Of a stretch of 50,162 bases of DNA, positions 25,724 to 35,492 are shown in pieces (within the stretch, counting starts at the first letter, position 1; every line of letters begins with the position of its first letter). Under the pieces are notes generated by a model, which saw only the letters and a program-made list of their open reading frames with translations, searched no databases and had not been told where the DNA came from. The translations under genes were made by a program, and so were the position numbers. Origin of the DNA: an uncultured bacterium (GTDB taxonomy: Bacteria; Verrucomicrobiota; Kiritimatiellia; CAIKKV01; CAIJXV01); assembly GCA_903824675.1 (NCBI GenBank), contig CAIJXV010000073.1:1-50162 (forward strand). Direction: 5' to 3'.

Positions 25724-26893
25724 ATGGTAGCGCGCTGGAATTGGCGGGAACGACGTGAGAAACGGGCTTTCTTGGCTTTGGCCGATGGAACGATTTTTCG
25801 CGGTTATTCGATCGGGGCACCGGTGGACGCCTTGGGCGAAGCGGTTTTTAATACCGGATTGACCGGTTATCAGGAAATCCTGAGCGATCCTTCTTATAGC
25901 GGACAGTTCGTGACGATGACCTATCCGGAGATCGGCAATACGGGAATGAATGCGGAGGATGGGGAATCCGCCCGGTTGTATGCCGCAGGTTTTTTGATCG
26001 CAGAAGCCAATGAACCGAGTAATTGGCGCAGTCAATCGACCTTGTCGGAGATGCTCCGCAAACAAGGCATTCCGGCCTTGGCGGGAATCGATACTCGGGC
26101 CTTGACGACGATCCTGCGGGATCGGGGTACCCAGCGTGCCTATCTCTGCATGACCGGTCAGGTGGGCGAAGCGGAGGCGGTGCAGCGGGCACAGGCGTGG
26201 TGCGGGTTGGATGGTCAGGATTATGCGGCGCGGGTAACCTGTCCGGCCGCCTATGTCTGGGATCCCGATGGTCGGCACACCTGTTCATGGGGGATGGCGG
26301 CGACGCTCCCGTCGGCGGATTTGAAAGTGGTGGCTTACGATTTCGGAATCAAATGGAATATCCTGCGAAGTTTACGGCGGGCGGGGATGAACGTAACGGT
26401 GGTGCCGGCTCAAACGACCGCTGCCGACGTGCTGGCACTCAAGCCCGATGGGGTGTTTTTATCGAATGGTCCGGCTGACCCGTCGGCGGTGACCTACGCG
26501 GTGGAGGCCGCCCGTGGCCTGATGGGGCGGGTACCCATTTTTGGGATTTGCCTGGGGCACCAGATTCTCGGATTGGCCGTGGGGGGTAAAACCTACCGTT
26601 TGAAATTCGGTCACCATGGATGCAACCATCCGGTGAAGGATCTCCAGACCGCCAAGGTGGAAATAACCTCTCAGAATCATAATTTTTCGGTGGATATGGC
26701 GACTTTGGACAGCAAGGAGGTGGCCGTCACCCATGTGAATTTGAATGACCAGACGGTGGAAGGGCTTGCCCACCGCCGGGTTCCGATGTTTTCGGTTCAA
26801 TATCACCCGGAAGCCTGTCCCGGCCCCCATGATCCCTACTATCTGTTCGCCCGTTTTCGTGAAATGATGATTAACCGCCGGCCTATCGTATGA
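25724..26893 (+). CDS. carA: carbamoyl-phosphate synthase small subunit
   Basis: A 389-residue glutamine amidotransferase subunit that feeds ammonia to CarB for carbamoyl phosphate, used by arginine and pyrimidine synthesis. The CarA N-terminal domain has [20 protein letters not shown]. The class I GATase domain has the nucleophile in [19 protein letters not shown] and the His-x-Glu in [11 protein letters not shown]. The ATG at 25724 is preferred because GAGGAG stands 7 bases before it; a GTG at 25676 is possible but lacks this. It overlaps guaA by 4 bp. carB is not adjacent, which is unusual. Confidence 0.95.
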   Translation: MVARWNWRERREKRAFLALADGTIFRGYSIGAPVDALGEAVFNTGLTGYQEILSDPSYSGQFVTMTYPEIGNTGMNAEDGESARLYAAGFLIAEANEPSNWRSQSTLSEMLRKQGIPALAGIDTRALTTILRDRGTQRAYLCMTGQVGEAEAVQRAQAWCGLDGQDYAARVTCPAAYVWDPDGRHTCSWGMAATLPSADLKVVAYDFGIKWNILRSLRRAGMNVTVVPAQTTAADVLALKPDGVFLSNGPADPSAVTYAVEAARGLMGRVPIFGICLGHQILGLAVGGKTYRLKFGHHGCNHPVKDLQTAKVEITSQNHNFSVDMATLDSKEVAVTHVNLNDQTVEGLAHRRVPMFSVQYHPEACPGPHDPYYLFARFREMMINRRPIV

Positions 26894-28431
26894 GCACAAA
26901 CTGGATTGCCATTCTCGATTTTGGGTCCCAATACAGCCAATTGATTGCGCGTCGTATTCGGGAACAACATGTTTATTCCGAACTGATTCGCTTCGACACC
27001 CCTGCCGAAGAACTGGCCCGCCGCTGTCCGGCGGGGATTATTTTTTCCGGTGGTCCCGCCAGCGTGCTCGATGCCGGGGCGCCCCTGTGTGATCCGAAGA
27101 TTTACGCTCTGGGAATCCCGATCTTGGGGATTTGTTATGGCCAGCAAATGACCGCCCAATTGCTGGGGGGGGCGGTCAAGCCCGGCCGGGCTCGGGAATA
27201 CGGCAGTGCCCGCATCCGGGTGACTGAGCCCGACCGTTTGTTTAAAGGATTGCCGTCCGATCTCGAGGTCTGGATGAGTCACGGCGATCAAGTGGCCCGT
27301 TTGCCGGAAGGGTTCCGGTCACTGGCCGAGACCGATACCTGTCCGGTGGCGGCCATGGGGCATCCGGGCCGGCGGATTTACGGTTTGCAATTTCATCCCG
27401 AGGTGGTGCATTCCCCCCAGGGGACGGAGATTTTGCGTCGTTTCCTTTTTGATCTGTGCGGATGTACACCGGATTGGCAGATGGCCCGTTTCATTGTCGA
27501 AAGTGTCGATCGCATCCGCGCCAAGGTGGGGACCGGTCAAGTGCTTTGCGCATTGAGCGGCGGGGTGGATTCCGCGGTGGTGGCGGCCCTGATTCACCGG
27601 GCGATCGGACGACAGTTGCATTGTGTTTTTGTCGATAATGGATTGCTGCGTCACGGTGAGTCGGCCCAAGTCGAGTCGACCTTCGGTCAGGCTTTTGGCA
27701 TGGATTTAAAGGTGGTTGATGCCGCCGCGCTTTTCCTGGGGCGGCTTAAAGGGGTCGAGGATCCGGAGAAAAAACGGCGAATTATCGGCCATAGTTTCAT
27801 CGAAGTTTTTGCTGAGGAAGCCCGCGCCCGGGGAGATATCAAGTATCTGGCCCAAGGGACCCTCTATCCCGATGTCATCGAAAGTGCCTCGCCGATTGGC
27901 GGTCCTTCCGCCACGATCAAAAGCCATCACAATGTGGGCGGCCTGCCGCCGGATTTGAAATTTGAATTGATTGAACCACTCCGGGAATTATTCAAGGATG
28001 AGGTCCGGGCGTTGGGCCGTGAACTGGGGCTACCCGAAGCCTTGGTGAGTCGTCAGCCTTTTCCCGGTCCCGGCATGGCGGTGCGGATTTTAGGTGAAGT
28101 CACCGCCGAGCGTGTGCGGGTGGTTCAGCAGGCCGATTTGCGGGTTCAAGAAGAGATTCTCAAGCTTTCTAATTACGCCGACATCTGGCAGGCCTTCGCC
28201 GTGCTGTTGCCGATTCAGACCGTCGGGGTCATGGGTGACAGCCGGACCTATGAGAATGTGGTCGCTTTGCGCGCCGTGGAAAGTCTGGACGGGATGACGG
28301 CAGATTGGTTCAAAGTCCCGTACGAAACCCTGGGCCGGATTTCCTCGCGAATTATCAACGAAGTCGCGGGGGTCAATCGCGTGGTGTTTGATATCAGTTC
28401 CAAACCGCCGGCAACCATTGAATGGGAATGA
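26890..28431 (+). CDS. guaA: GMP synthase (glutamine-hydrolysing)
   Basis: A 513-residue enzyme that aminates XMP to GMP. The GATase domain carries [13 protein letters not shown] (nucleophile Cys) and [12 protein letters not shown]. The ATP pyrophosphatase domain begins at [20 protein letters not shown] (P-loop SGGVDS). The dimerisation domain has [16 protein letters not shown] and ends with KPPATIEWE, the invariant GuaA C-terminus. The length is standard. Its ATG overlaps the carA stop (ATGA), placing two glutamine amidotransferases in one unit. Confidence 0.97.
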   Translation: MSTNWIAILDFGSQYSQLIARRIREQHVYSELIRFDTPAEELARRCPAGIIFSGGPASVLDAGAPLCDPKIYALGIPILGICYGQQMTAQLLGGAVKPGRAREYGSARIRVTEPDRLFKGLPSDLEVWMSHGDQVARLPEGFRSLAETDTCPVAAMGHPGRRIYGLQFHPEVVHSPQGTEILRRFLFDLCGCTPDWQMARFIVESVDRIRAKVGTGQVLCALSGGVDSAVVAALIHRAIGRQLHCVFVDNGLLRHGESAQVESTFGQAFGMDLKVVDAAALFLGRLKGVEDPEKKRRIIGHSFIEVFAEEARARGDIKYLAQGTLYPDVIESASPIGGPSATIKSHHNVGGLPPDLKFELIEPLRELFKDEVRALGRELGLPEALVSRQPFPGPGMAVRILGEVTAERVRVVQQADLRVQEEILKLSNYADIWQAFAVLLPIQTVGVMGDSRTYENVVALRAVESLDGMTADWFKVPYETLGRISSRIINEVAGVNRVVFDISSKPPATIEWE

Positions 28432-29063
28432 CGAGCCGGATCCAGCCCTGTCCGACCGAATCCGGCAGAGCCTTGCCGTCCTCCTTTTATCGTCGTGCGG
28501 ATGTGATCCGGATCGCCCGCGAATTACTCGGTAAATTCATCGTGACCGGCGGGATAGGTCGGAAGACCGTGGGAATGATTGTCGAGACCGAGGCCTATGT
28601 GGGGGTGACGGACCGCGCCTGTCATGCCTTTGGCGGGCGGCGTACGATTCGAAATGAAGCGATGTACGCTGCGGGTGGAATTGCCTATGTATATCTCTGT
28701 TATGGACTGCATGCGCTGTTGAATGTGGTAACCCATCGGCGGGGTGCTCCCTATGCTGTATTAATTCGGGCGGTCGAACCGATTGGCGGATTGGCGTTGA
28801 TGCGCCGTCGCCGGGGGGCGCAGGTGCCGGATCGACGGTTGACTGCGGGACCGGGAAGTCTAACCCAGGCCCTCGGAATCGGCGTGCGTCACAACGGCGT
28901 AAATTTGGCGGGACCCGAGGTGCGCATCGAGGATCGAGGCGTGCGGATTTCCCCTTCCGGCATTGCCGCCCGGCCCCGAATTGGTGTAAACTATGCGGGT
29001 GCAGATGCCCGGCGCCCCTGGCGGTTTTATCTTCTGGGGAATCCCTGGGTCAGTCAACGTTGA
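28428..29063 (+). CDS. mpg: 3-methyladenine DNA glycosylase (AAG/MPG family)
   Basis: A protein of 211 residues that flips out and excises alkylated and deaminated purines. Family motifs: [26 protein letters not shown] with the catalytic Glu, [36 protein letters not shown] and [14 protein letters not shown]. The ATG at 28428 overlaps the guaA stop by 4 bp, the pattern common in this genome; an ATG two codons earlier (28422) is equally possible. The C-terminal [16 protein letters not shown] matches the family end. Confidence 0.93.
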   Translation: MTSRIQPCPTESGRALPSSFYRRADVIRIARELLGKFIVTGGIGRKTVGMIVETEAYVGVTDRACHAFGGRRTIRNEAMYAAGGIAYVYLCYGLHALLNVVTHRRGAPYAVLIRAVEPIGGLALMRRRRGAQVPDRRLTAGPGSLTQALGIGVRHNGVNLAGPEVRIEDRGVRISPSGIAARPRIGVNYAGADARRPWRFYLLGNPWVSQR

Positions 29064-29077
29064 AGAAGGAGTCGAGG

Positions 29078-29806
29078 ATGAAACGTATGGTGCGCTGGAT
29101 GGCGGTTCTGATGATGGGTTGGAGTGGAACCGTTGGGGCCGGTGATATCCTGACCTTGACCACCGGGACCCAATATGAGGGCATTTTCGACGGATACAAG
29201 AATGGCGGTTTTGCCATCAATATCGAACGGGGTCCGGTAAAAAAAGAGGCCGGTAGTCGGGTCCGTAAATTGGTGCTCGCGTCTCCGTGCAAGACCTCGG
29301 TCATTCTGCAAGGCGGGAAAAACCCACAATCGTTGCGTCTGTTGGGCTATGAAAAATCGACGTTTCAATTTGATCAGGAAGGTCAGCCCGTGACCTATCC
29401 TTTGAGCAAGGTCAAAGAGATCCAGGTTGAAATCGATTTTAGCCGGGTTGAGGATACGAGCGCGACGGAGGCCACCGTGATTACCCAGGGGAATGACGTG
29501 GAGCTATCGACCGTGATTCAAAAAGGGGTGGTGAACGTGCTCCATATTCATGGTGAAGGACTGATGCAAAGCGAACGGGTGATCGAGTATCTCAACAGCC
29601 TGCCTAAAAAGTCCGAAAATAAGGGTAAAGTGGTGATTTTACGGGCTGATCTCAGGGATATGGACAACGCCTTCTGCGAAAAGAAAGAGATTAAATCCCT
29701 GCCTCAATTCTGGTTCTACAACAAGCGCGGTGAATTGACGGATCGGTTGGTTGCGCGCTTTACTCCCGCGGATATCGATGCGGCCCTGAAAAAAGCTAAG
29801 CGATAG
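29078..29806 (+). CDS. secreted thioredoxin-fold protein without a CxxC site
   Basis: A 242-residue protein with a signal peptide (MKRMVRWMAVLMMGWSGTVG, cut near AGD). Residues 24-115 or so form a beta-rich N-terminal part (GDILTLTTGTQYEGIFDGYK), similar to short SH3-like or Sm-like modules. The C-terminal part has the thioredoxin outline: VNVLHIHGEGLMQSERVIEY, then IKSLPQFWFYNKRGELTDRL with the cis-Pro loop and the last helix. The CxxC motif is missing; the only cysteines lie elsewhere. A chaperone or sensor role in the periplasm is possible but unproved. The ATG at 29078 has AAGGAG seven bases upstream. It follows mpg after 14 bp. Confidence 0.6.
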   Translation: MKRMVRWMAVLMMGWSGTVGAGDILTLTTGTQYEGIFDGYKNGGFAINIERGPVKKEAGSRVRKLVLASPCKTSVILQGGKNPQSLRLLGYEKSTFQFDQEGQPVTYPLSKVKEIQVEIDFSRVEDTSATEATVITQGNDVELSTVIQKGVVNVLHIHGEGLMQSERVIEYLNSLPKKSENKGKVVILRADLRDMDNAFCEKKEIKSLPQFWFYNKRGELTDRLVARFTPADIDAALKKAKR

Positions 29807-29820
29807 ATCGTGCGAATTTA

Positions 29821-30714
29821 ATGCAAACCATTCTTGTCACAGGCGCTGGCGGATTGCTTGGGTCAACGGTTACGGCCCAACTGCGGGCCGCAGGGCGAAC
29901 CGTACTGGCCTTGGGGCATTCCCGTCCGCCGGCCGGTGACGGCCGGATGTGTAACTTGGAAGATGCGGCGGAATTGGCTGCACTCGACCGGCTGGATTGG
30001 GCGGGACTGGTCCATTGTGCCGCCTATCGGAGTCCGGATTATTGCGAAGCCGAACCTGCCCGGGCCAACCGGTTGAATGCTGAAGTTCCAGGTGATTTGG
30101 CCGTTTTGGCGGCACGCCGGGGCGCCCGGATGATGCATATTTCGACCGATTATGTGTTTCCAGGAACTCATCCTCCCTACCGCGAGAGCGATCCGATCCG
30201 TCCCTTAAATCGATATGGAATAACCAAGGCGGAGGCTGAACACCGGGTCGTCGACGCCTATCCGGAGGCCTTGATTTTGCGGATACCGGCCCTATACGGA
30301 AATCCAGCACTTCCTCTGACCTCGCCTTTACTGGACGAGGGACTACAGGCGGCGCGGGCCGAAACACCGGTTGAGGTGGATGATCGGATTGTGCGCTACC
30401 CGACTTGGACGGACGACGTGGCGGCGGTGATTACCTATTTTATGGATCATCCGGCGGCCGGGATTGTGCAGGTCAGTTCCGGTGAGGCGGCCACCCGCTA
30501 TCGCTGGACGATGGCGATTGCCCGGCTTTTGGGCCGGGATGGAGGCCATCTAGTGCCCGTTCAGCGCGATCTGGGTCGGGCAGCACCCCGGCCCGTCGAC
30601 TGTCATTTGGATACGACCCGGTTGGCGTCTCTGGGCGCACCGGTGCCTCAGGGATATTCAGCGGTATTGCCGGAGCTAGTGCGCGCCCGGCAGGTTCGGG
30701 ATGGACTGATTTAA
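29821..30714 (+). CDS. RmlD-like NAD(P)-dependent sugar reductase
   Basis: A 297-residue extended SDR of the dTDP-4-dehydrorhamnose reductase / MAT2B type. Rossmann motif TGAGGLLGSTV at residues 7-17. The CAAYRSPDYCEAEPARANRLN segment corresponds to the family's N-x-A-A-Y-T-x-V-D-x-A-E region. The catalytic stretch is MHISTDYVFPGT with Tyr-x-x-x-Lys in YGITKAEAE. No rmlA/B/C genes are near, so the nucleotide sugar substrate is open. It starts 14 bp after the thioredoxin-fold gene without a clear Shine-Dalgarno. Confidence 0.82.
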   Translation: MQTILVTGAGGLLGSTVTAQLRAAGRTVLALGHSRPPAGDGRMCNLEDAAELAALDRLDWAGLVHCAAYRSPDYCEAEPARANRLNAEVPGDLAVLAARRGARMMHISTDYVFPGTHPPYRESDPIRPLNRYGITKAEAEHRVVDAYPEALILRIPALYGNPALPLTSPLLDEGLQAARAETPVEVDDRIVRYPTWTDDVAAVITYFMDHPAAGIVQVSSGEAATRYRWTMAIARLLGRDGGHLVPVQRDLGRAAPRPVDCHLDTTRLASLGAPVPQGYSAVLPELVRARQVRDGLI

Positions 30715-30759
30715 CGAGGCCACTCCGGTGGGGTGGCGGTGACAGCTAAGGATCGGAAT

Positions 30760-31515
30760 ATGTCCAAAGAACCTCTGAATTGGAATAAAATGTTGCGCTT
30801 GCTGGGGGAATTCCGAAAAAAGTTCGGACATTGCAAGGTGCCTGCTCAATGGAAATCCAACCCTCAATTGGGTCGATGGGTGACCGCCTTGCGTTATCGG
30901 CAGAAGATGAAAGACCTGCCGGCAGACCGATTCCGTCAATTGGATGCGTTGGGATTTGTCTGGGCGGCGAATGATGCCGCATGGAACCGGCAATTTAAGA
31001 AGTTGGAAGCTTTTAAAAAACGGTATGGCCATTCTAACGTGCCCTCCTTATGGAAAGGCAACCCCTTGCTGGCCGCTTGGGTGTCCAATCAGCGGACCCA
31101 GCATCGTCAGGGAAAGCTGACGACGGAACGGATCAAACGGTTGGAGGAGCTCGGCTTTGAATGGGCCATATATGGTCCGAATCGGGCGGCTAAGCGGCGT
31201 CCGATGCAAATCCCGCCGAAACCCAAGCCGGATGCGGAAAGAGCGGGGGAAGAGCGGATGTATAATTTGGGGAACGACCTATATATTCAGTATGACGGGG
31301 TTTCGTCGATGCTGCCGGAATTGGCGCGCTACGCGGCGCGGCATCGGGGGGAATTGCCATCCTATATCCCTCTACCCAAGAAGCGGACGCTCTTCTTTCT
31401 GCCCCATCCCGCCGGCCGGGGGTTGCGGAAAATTGGGTGGCCCGGAACCGGTAAATTGCCATCTGAAGTCGTGGATTTCCTGCGAGAGAATGGGGCCTTG
31501 CCGGCTTACGAATGA
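30760..31515 (+). CDS. stand-alone helicase-associated (HA) repeat protein
   Basis: A 251-residue protein with two tandem HA repeats. The first is about residues 7-75, NKMLRLLGEFRKKFGHCKVP onward with W-x-x-x-L-R. The second is 76-145, KLEAFKKRYGHSNVPSLWKG onward. In both, G-H-x-x-V-P is followed by LxxWVxxxR and LxxLGFxW. HA repeats normally sit behind DEAD-box-type helicases and probably bind nucleic acid. No helicase is joined here. The C-terminal 90 residues are a separate, unrecognised domain (FFLPHPAGRGLRKIGWPGTG). The ATG at 30760 has AAGGA seven bases before; the GTG at 30733 is unlikely. Confidence 0.7.
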   Translation: MSKEPLNWNKMLRLLGEFRKKFGHCKVPAQWKSNPQLGRWVTALRYRQKMKDLPADRFRQLDALGFVWAANDAAWNRQFKKLEAFKKRYGHSNVPSLWKGNPLLAAWVSNQRTQHRQGKLTTERIKRLEELGFEWAIYGPNRAAKRRPMQIPPKPKPDAERAGEERMYNLGNDLYIQYDGVSSMLPELARYAARHRGELPSYIPLPKKRTLFFLPHPAGRGLRKIGWPGTGKLPSEVVDFLRENGALPAYE

Positions 31516-31562
31516 TCCGTGCCGTTTGGCGGAAAGGTTTCATTCGCGGGTGTGGAAAAAGC

Positions 31563-31743
31563 GGTGGATTGTAAAGTTAAATGCCGCACAAGTTTTCCCT
31601 GATCTCCTATAGTTTTCAATCGATGTGGGCCCGCCCTCGGTGGCGGGCGTCTGGTGATGGAGGGGATTGGATCAGCGGACGCCGGGCGCAGAGGCCCGGC
31701 CGACAACCCCCTGAGATCCCTCGACTTCGCCTGCTCTGAGGAT
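31563..31743 (+). repeat. interspersed repeat, copy A (181 bp)
   Basis: It matches copy B at 44103-44273. The first 59 bases (starting GGTGGATTGTA and running to CTGATCTCC and TTTTCAAT) are nearly identical. A shared hairpin GCCCGCC-CTCGGT-GGCGGGC follows at 31629-31648. A variable centre is followed by a second near-identical block from GCAGAGGCCCGGCCGAC to CTGAGGAT. It starts 48 bp after the stop of the HA-repeat gene. Non-autonomous: no coding capacity. Confidence 0.85.
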
Positions 31744-31787
31744 ATCGATGGGCTCGGGATGACAATGGGTAGGGCGAGCTCTTCCAG

Positions 31788-31821
31788 CCTTCGTAGTCAC
31801 GCCTTGGCGTGACGGAGTAGG
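31788..31821. repeat. REP-like palindromic unit 1
   Basis: CCTTCGTAGTCACGCCTTGG, continuing to GAGTAGG, contains the hairpin GTCACGCC-TT-GGCGTGAC (31796-31813). A related unit at 42136-42168 keeps the flanks (CCTT.GTAGTC and GACG.AG..GG) but has a different stem, GTCCCGC-CTT-GCGGGAC. Both stems remain perfectly paired, as in REP families under structural selection. Confidence 0.6.
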
Positions 31822-31913
31822 CTCGAGCGAGCCGGAGCTGAATATAAGAGGGCTCACAGCACGCAGTTATAAAACGGCATTTCACATTACAATTCTCAAT
31901 GTGTGGAAAAGCG

Positions 31914-34559
31914 CTATTCGACCTTGACGCGGAATAGGGTTGGAGACATGGTTCCCAGGTCGATGTGCTGTGTAATCGATCCGCCCGTGGTTTGTAGATT
32001 AGTGAACGGGGGCAGATTCGACCATGTCGTCGGGCTCACGGTGGGGGTTGATTCAATGGTGTAGTGGGCCGAAGGGTTGCTTTCCCAGGTTAGCTCGAGG
32101 GTTTGATTGGTTCCAGCTCTGATGAAGATGGGGGGCATGGGATTCAGGATCGTATAGGTGTAGGTTGAAATCGGACCGAGATTGGCGACTGAAGAGCCGG
32201 GTGCGAGGGTCAGGACCACCGTTTTGAGTTTTGGCACGGAGTCATGGATGACCGTGAACGGAATGAGGAACGGCAATGGGGCCAGCGCGCCATAGAAGGT
32301 AATCAACGCCTCGTTCATCTTGTAATCCACCCCGTATTTCGCGGTACTGCTGGGGTCGATTCGGAGGGAGAATACCTGGTTTCCGCCCCAGTTGGTTACG
32401 CCGGCCGGAAGGGTCATGGTCACGGGAATCATAACGGTACCCACGTTGTCCGCACTCTGCGTCCCGTTGGACAGGAACCCGGTCAGGGGCATTGCCCCCG
32501 GAATGTCTATGAAAAAATGCAACGTATTGACATTATCCACCACGGAATAGGGTTTGGGGAAGTCGGATGATATCGTGTAGGTCGGGTTGGTTGTTGTTGC
32601 CGTCAGGGTCACGAGCGTGCCGTCGTCCTCGTTCAATTGCCAGACCCCATTGGTGACCAAGGCACTTTGGGTCCCGTCGCTCACCCATACATCGCCATAG
32701 GTCGCACTGTTATAACCGTGCCCGGCCAGGTAGACGTTGCCGGAAATCACACGTTGCGTCCGTACCCGTGTAAAGTTCACATTTGGAACACTGGCGTTAT
32801 TAACGGTGACGGTTCCGCCGAGCGAATTGGTGAATGAATAGCCCTTATACAGGGCCGTGAGCTTGTACGTGGCATGATTCAGGGGGACGGCAATCTGGTA
32901 TTTTCCGTCCGCCGCCGTCGCGCTGGATCCCGCGAAGTTCGTCGCCCCATAAGGAACTCCGGACCTGAAATTGTTGACGAGGGCTCCCTCCAGCGGGTTG
33001 CCCAGTTCGTCCTTGATCACGCCACTAATGATAAAAGGGGCAAGGCTGCCGTTGGTCACCGTCACTGTCGCGGAGGCCGTCAGGGTGTGCCCCTTCATAT
33101 CGGTGACCGTGCACCGGACGAAATTTGTTCCTTTCTGGGTCCATGCGTGGAGGCCATTTGTGGCGAGCCTTGAATCGGCATTGAGGCCGCCGAAATCGGT
33201 CCCGCCAGATGAGGTGTTATCATCGAATTCCCAGTAATAGGCCAGTGGATCTCCATCCGGGTCCAATGCGGTTGCGGTGAATATTTGAGCGACATTCGAA
33301 CTGAGGGAAACCGTCGCGGGTGAAATCGTCAGGGTGGGTGCCTGATTACTGGGAAACGGCCCAAAGTTAACCATCACGTCCAGCGACTCCGGTGTCGTGC
33401 CGCCTTTCTTGATCGGCGTGACGTGGAGATTCGCTTCCGCATCGGTGAAGGTGCGTCCCATTTGGAGGGGCGCGTCATGCATGGTGGAAAAGGTCGTGCC
33501 GGTGGGCCCGCGGCTCCCCGGGGTCATGTCCCACAAAACAGTGGTCCCGCTGGAACTACGGGGGAATTCGGCGCCAAAATGAATTTCCAGGCCGTTCAGG
33601 GACCACTTGGAATCCGGCCAATTGGTAATGGCCTGTCTGAAATCATACCAATAGATGTGACTCGAATCCCGGGCAATTCGCATGGCATAGTTCGCGCCCT
33701 CATTCAAACTGCCTTGATCAAAGGCGTGGATGCGATAGAGGCCGGAGGCGTCAGGGGTCACGATATAGTTGGTCGGCAACCACCCGAGTTCATATTTGAA
33801 ATAGGCGTTAATATCCCTATCCGGTGGCGGGGATGCCGACCGGGTGTTTTCTTTCCATCCCATGAGACAGTAGACATCGCCATAGGCCTGATAGAAGTAG
33901 GAGCCCGATTGAACCGGGGAGTAGTATGAGGCGCGCGAATAGCCATTGGCGTGTTGCAGGCCCAGGCAGTGACACAATTCGTGAGGGATCGCCGTGAAGT
34001 AGTTGTGGGTCAGGACCGTTCTGCCGCCGTCGGACGCGGCGCCCGACTTGCCGGGAATGTATCCGGTTGCAATGATGTCCAGGTCGTAGTTGGCGCTCTC
34101 GTAGAGGGCAGCCATTCCGTTGGTCAGGCCGATCGCCCGCGCCTTGGTTCGCGCATCGTCCGCCAGGGATCCGGGTGCACCCCAGGCTGTCCACTTAGGA
34201 TCGGGAGTGCCTGGACAGATGTTGGTGTAGTAGGTCGTGGGGACGCCCAGATCGATGACCGGAAGGATCGTGAACCCGACCGTGAACTGGTTGTAGGACT
34301 GGGTGAGAAAAAAGTTGCTGATCGCTGCCGTTATCGTGCCATTCGTGAATTTATCCCATCCGGTGAAACCGTTGGGATCTGAATTCGTAGGGCCGGCGGC
34401 ATCCGTAAAGCGCACCGGAATAACGAGAATATTTCTGTGCCCCTCGGTCCATGTGGCGCCTGCGGCATCCGCCTTTGTCGGTTCGGAAAGAAGGGTCGCG
34501 GCGACGATTAGTGACGCGATGCATCCCCATCGCCCGATGGTTAGTCGTTCTCTTGTCAT
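31914..34559 (-). CDS. secreted metzincin-type metalloprotease with PKD and accessory domains
   Basis: An 881-residue exported protein. A signal peptide (RWGCIASLIVAATLLSEPTK region) is followed by a peptidase domain with the zinc site HELCHCLGLQH (His193, Glu194, His197, His203), the metzincin HExxHxxGxxH, and a later CLMGW that may be the Met-turn. Then come a PKD-like domain (about 400-500; ATALDPDGDPLAYYWEFDDN), a carboxypeptidase-regulatory-like domain (ISGVIKDELGNPLEGALV), further beta domains with a Calx-beta-like stretch, and a tail (LELTWESNPSAHYTIESTPT) seen in many PVC secreted proteins. The ATG at 34559 is chosen; the open frame starts with a TTG at 34577. GAAGGA abuts the ATG, so initiation is uncertain. 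The target is presumably extracellular protein. Confidence 0.78.
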   Translation of the reverse strand: MTRERLTIGRWGCIASLIVAATLLSEPTKADAAGATWTEGHRNILVIPVRFTDAAGPTNSDPNGFTGWDKFTNGTITAAISNFFLTQSYNQFTVGFTILPVIDLGVPTTYYTNICPGTPDPKWTAWGAPGSLADDARTKARAIGLTNGMAALYESANYDLDIIATGYIPGKSGAASDGGRTVLTHNYFTAIPHELCHCLGLQHANGYSRASYYSPVQSGSYFYQAYGDVYCLMGWKENTRSASPPPDRDINAYFKYELGWLPTNYIVTPDASGLYRIHAFDQGSLNEGANYAMRIARDSSHIYWYDFRQAITNWPDSKWSLNGLEIHFGAEFPRSSSGTTVLWDMTPGSRGPTGTTFSTMHDAPLQMGRTFTDAEANLHVTPIKKGGTTPESLDVMVNFGPFPSNQAPTLTISPATVSLSSNVAQIFTATALDPDGDPLAYYWEFDDNTSSGGTDFGGLNADSRLATNGLHAWTQKGTNFVRCTVTDMKGHTLTASATVTVTNGSLAPFIISGVIKDELGNPLEGALVNNFRSGVPYGATNFAGSSATAADGKYQIAVPLNHATYKLTALYKGYSFTNSLGGTVTVNNASVPNVNFTRVRTQRVISGNVYLAGHGYNSATYGDVWVSDGTQSALVTNGVWQLNEDDGTLVTLTATTTNPTYTISSDFPKPYSVVDNVNTLHFFIDIPGAMPLTGFLSNGTQSADNVGTVMIPVTMTLPAGVTNWGGNQVFSLRIDPSSTAKYGVDYKMNEALITFYGALAPLPFLIPFTVIHDSVPKLKTVVLTLAPGSSVANLGPISTYTYTILNPMPPIFIRAGTNQTLELTWESNPSAHYTIESTPTVSPTTWSNLPPFTNLQTTGGSITQHIDLGTMSPTLFRVKVE

Positions 34560-34603
34560 TCCTTCAATATACCACAAAACCTATGGATTAGAAAGAGATT
34601 AGA

Positions 34604-35485
34604 CTAAACATTCAGGGGGGCGGTTTGCCCACGGGTCCGATACGAGCGAGGGGTCATGCCGACGACTTTTTTGAACTGACGCGAAAAATAATTACTGTCG
34701 TTGAATCCACATTCATAGGCGGCTTCGGTGATGCGCATGTCGCCTCGCAGGAGCAGTTCGCGGGCCCGGGCAATCCGGACCCGGATGACATGTTCCATGG
34801 GCGCGAGTCCGGTGATCCGATGGAACATGCGGGTCAGGGAGCTTTCGGACATGTGGGCGCGTCGGGCAAGTTCGCGGATGGTCAGTTGTCCAGCGCAGTT
34901 TTCTTCCACGTAACTCAGCACTTCGCCAAACCGCATCAGGGGTTTGACCTCGGGATGTTGCGCTTGGGAATAACAGCGCGAAAGAAAACCGATCAAACTC
35001 ATGAGATGTGTGCTGGCCATGAAGCGGAAGCCCGGGGGGGTTTCGTGTAATTCATCCTGGAGCCGGGCGATCAGGGTGCCCGCTTCAGCCAGATCCCCGG
35101 GTTCGAGCCGGAGACGACTGCGGAATCGGCCTTGCCGGCGCAAACGCGGTTCGACCCGGAAAAGAACATGGTAGCCGGGGAGATCCTGTAAGGCGGCCAG
35201 AGGGAGTTTGAGGCGACGGGGATCAAAGAGGATATTGACCAGGGTCATATTCTGGGTATCGGCGTAGCCGTGTGCCATTTCGCCGCGGATCAGAAACACG
35301 TCTCCCGCCCCAATGGGATAGTCTTCAATTTCCGTCACATGCCGTCCGCGTCCAGCCAGGATGACCACCAGTTCGTGAAAGTCGTGACGGTGTAGGCCGG
35401 TATCGGCATGGGTATCATGCCGCAGGCAGGCCAGAGGGAAGGCGCGATCCTTGAAAATAGAGATCGATTTCAAGCGGTTAATCAT
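34604..35485 (-). CDS. AraC-family transcriptional regulator
   Basis: A 293-residue regulator with an N-terminal cupin sugar-binding domain (LHRHDFHELVVILAGRGRHV, GDVFLIRGEMAHGY) and a C-terminal AraC/XylS DNA-binding domain. The two helix-turn-helix motifs are in QLTIRELARRAHMSESSLTR and DMRITEAAYECGFNDSNYFS. The layout matches RhaS/RhaR-type activators. It is divergent from the Gfo/Idh gene at 35600 and most likely controls that cluster in response to a sugar. The ATG at 35485 is preferred over a TTG at 35521, which overlaps a promoter -35 box. Confidence 0.92.
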   Translation of the reverse strand: MINRLKSISIFKDRAFPLACLRHDTHADTGLHRHDFHELVVILAGRGRHVTEIEDYPIGAGDVFLIRGEMAHGYADTQNMTLVNILFDPRRLKLPLAALQDLPGYHVLFRVEPRLRRQGRFRSRLRLEPGDLAEAGTLIARLQDELHETPPGFRFMASTHLMSLIGFLSRCYSQAQHPEVKPLMRFGEVLSYVEENCAGQLTIRELARRAHMSESSLTRMFHRITGLAPMEHVIRVRIARARELLLRGDMRITEAAYECGFNDSNYFSRQFKKVVGMTPRSYRTRGQTAPLNV

Positions 35486-35492
35486 TGACTGG

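Larger units (their letters stand above)
31516..31913. other. intergenic region holding two kinds of repeat
   Basis: This 398-bp gene-free stretch contains an interspersed repeat copy (31563-31743) and then a palindromic REP-like unit (31788-31821), each described separately. The open frames across it have no recognisable protein features. It separates the carA-guaA unit from the minus-strand protease gene. Confidence 0.6.

Noticed and set aside
26023-26478. Second plus-strand frame inside carA
   Set aside because: Gly- and Arg-rich shadow frame without a domain; carA is clearly the real gene.
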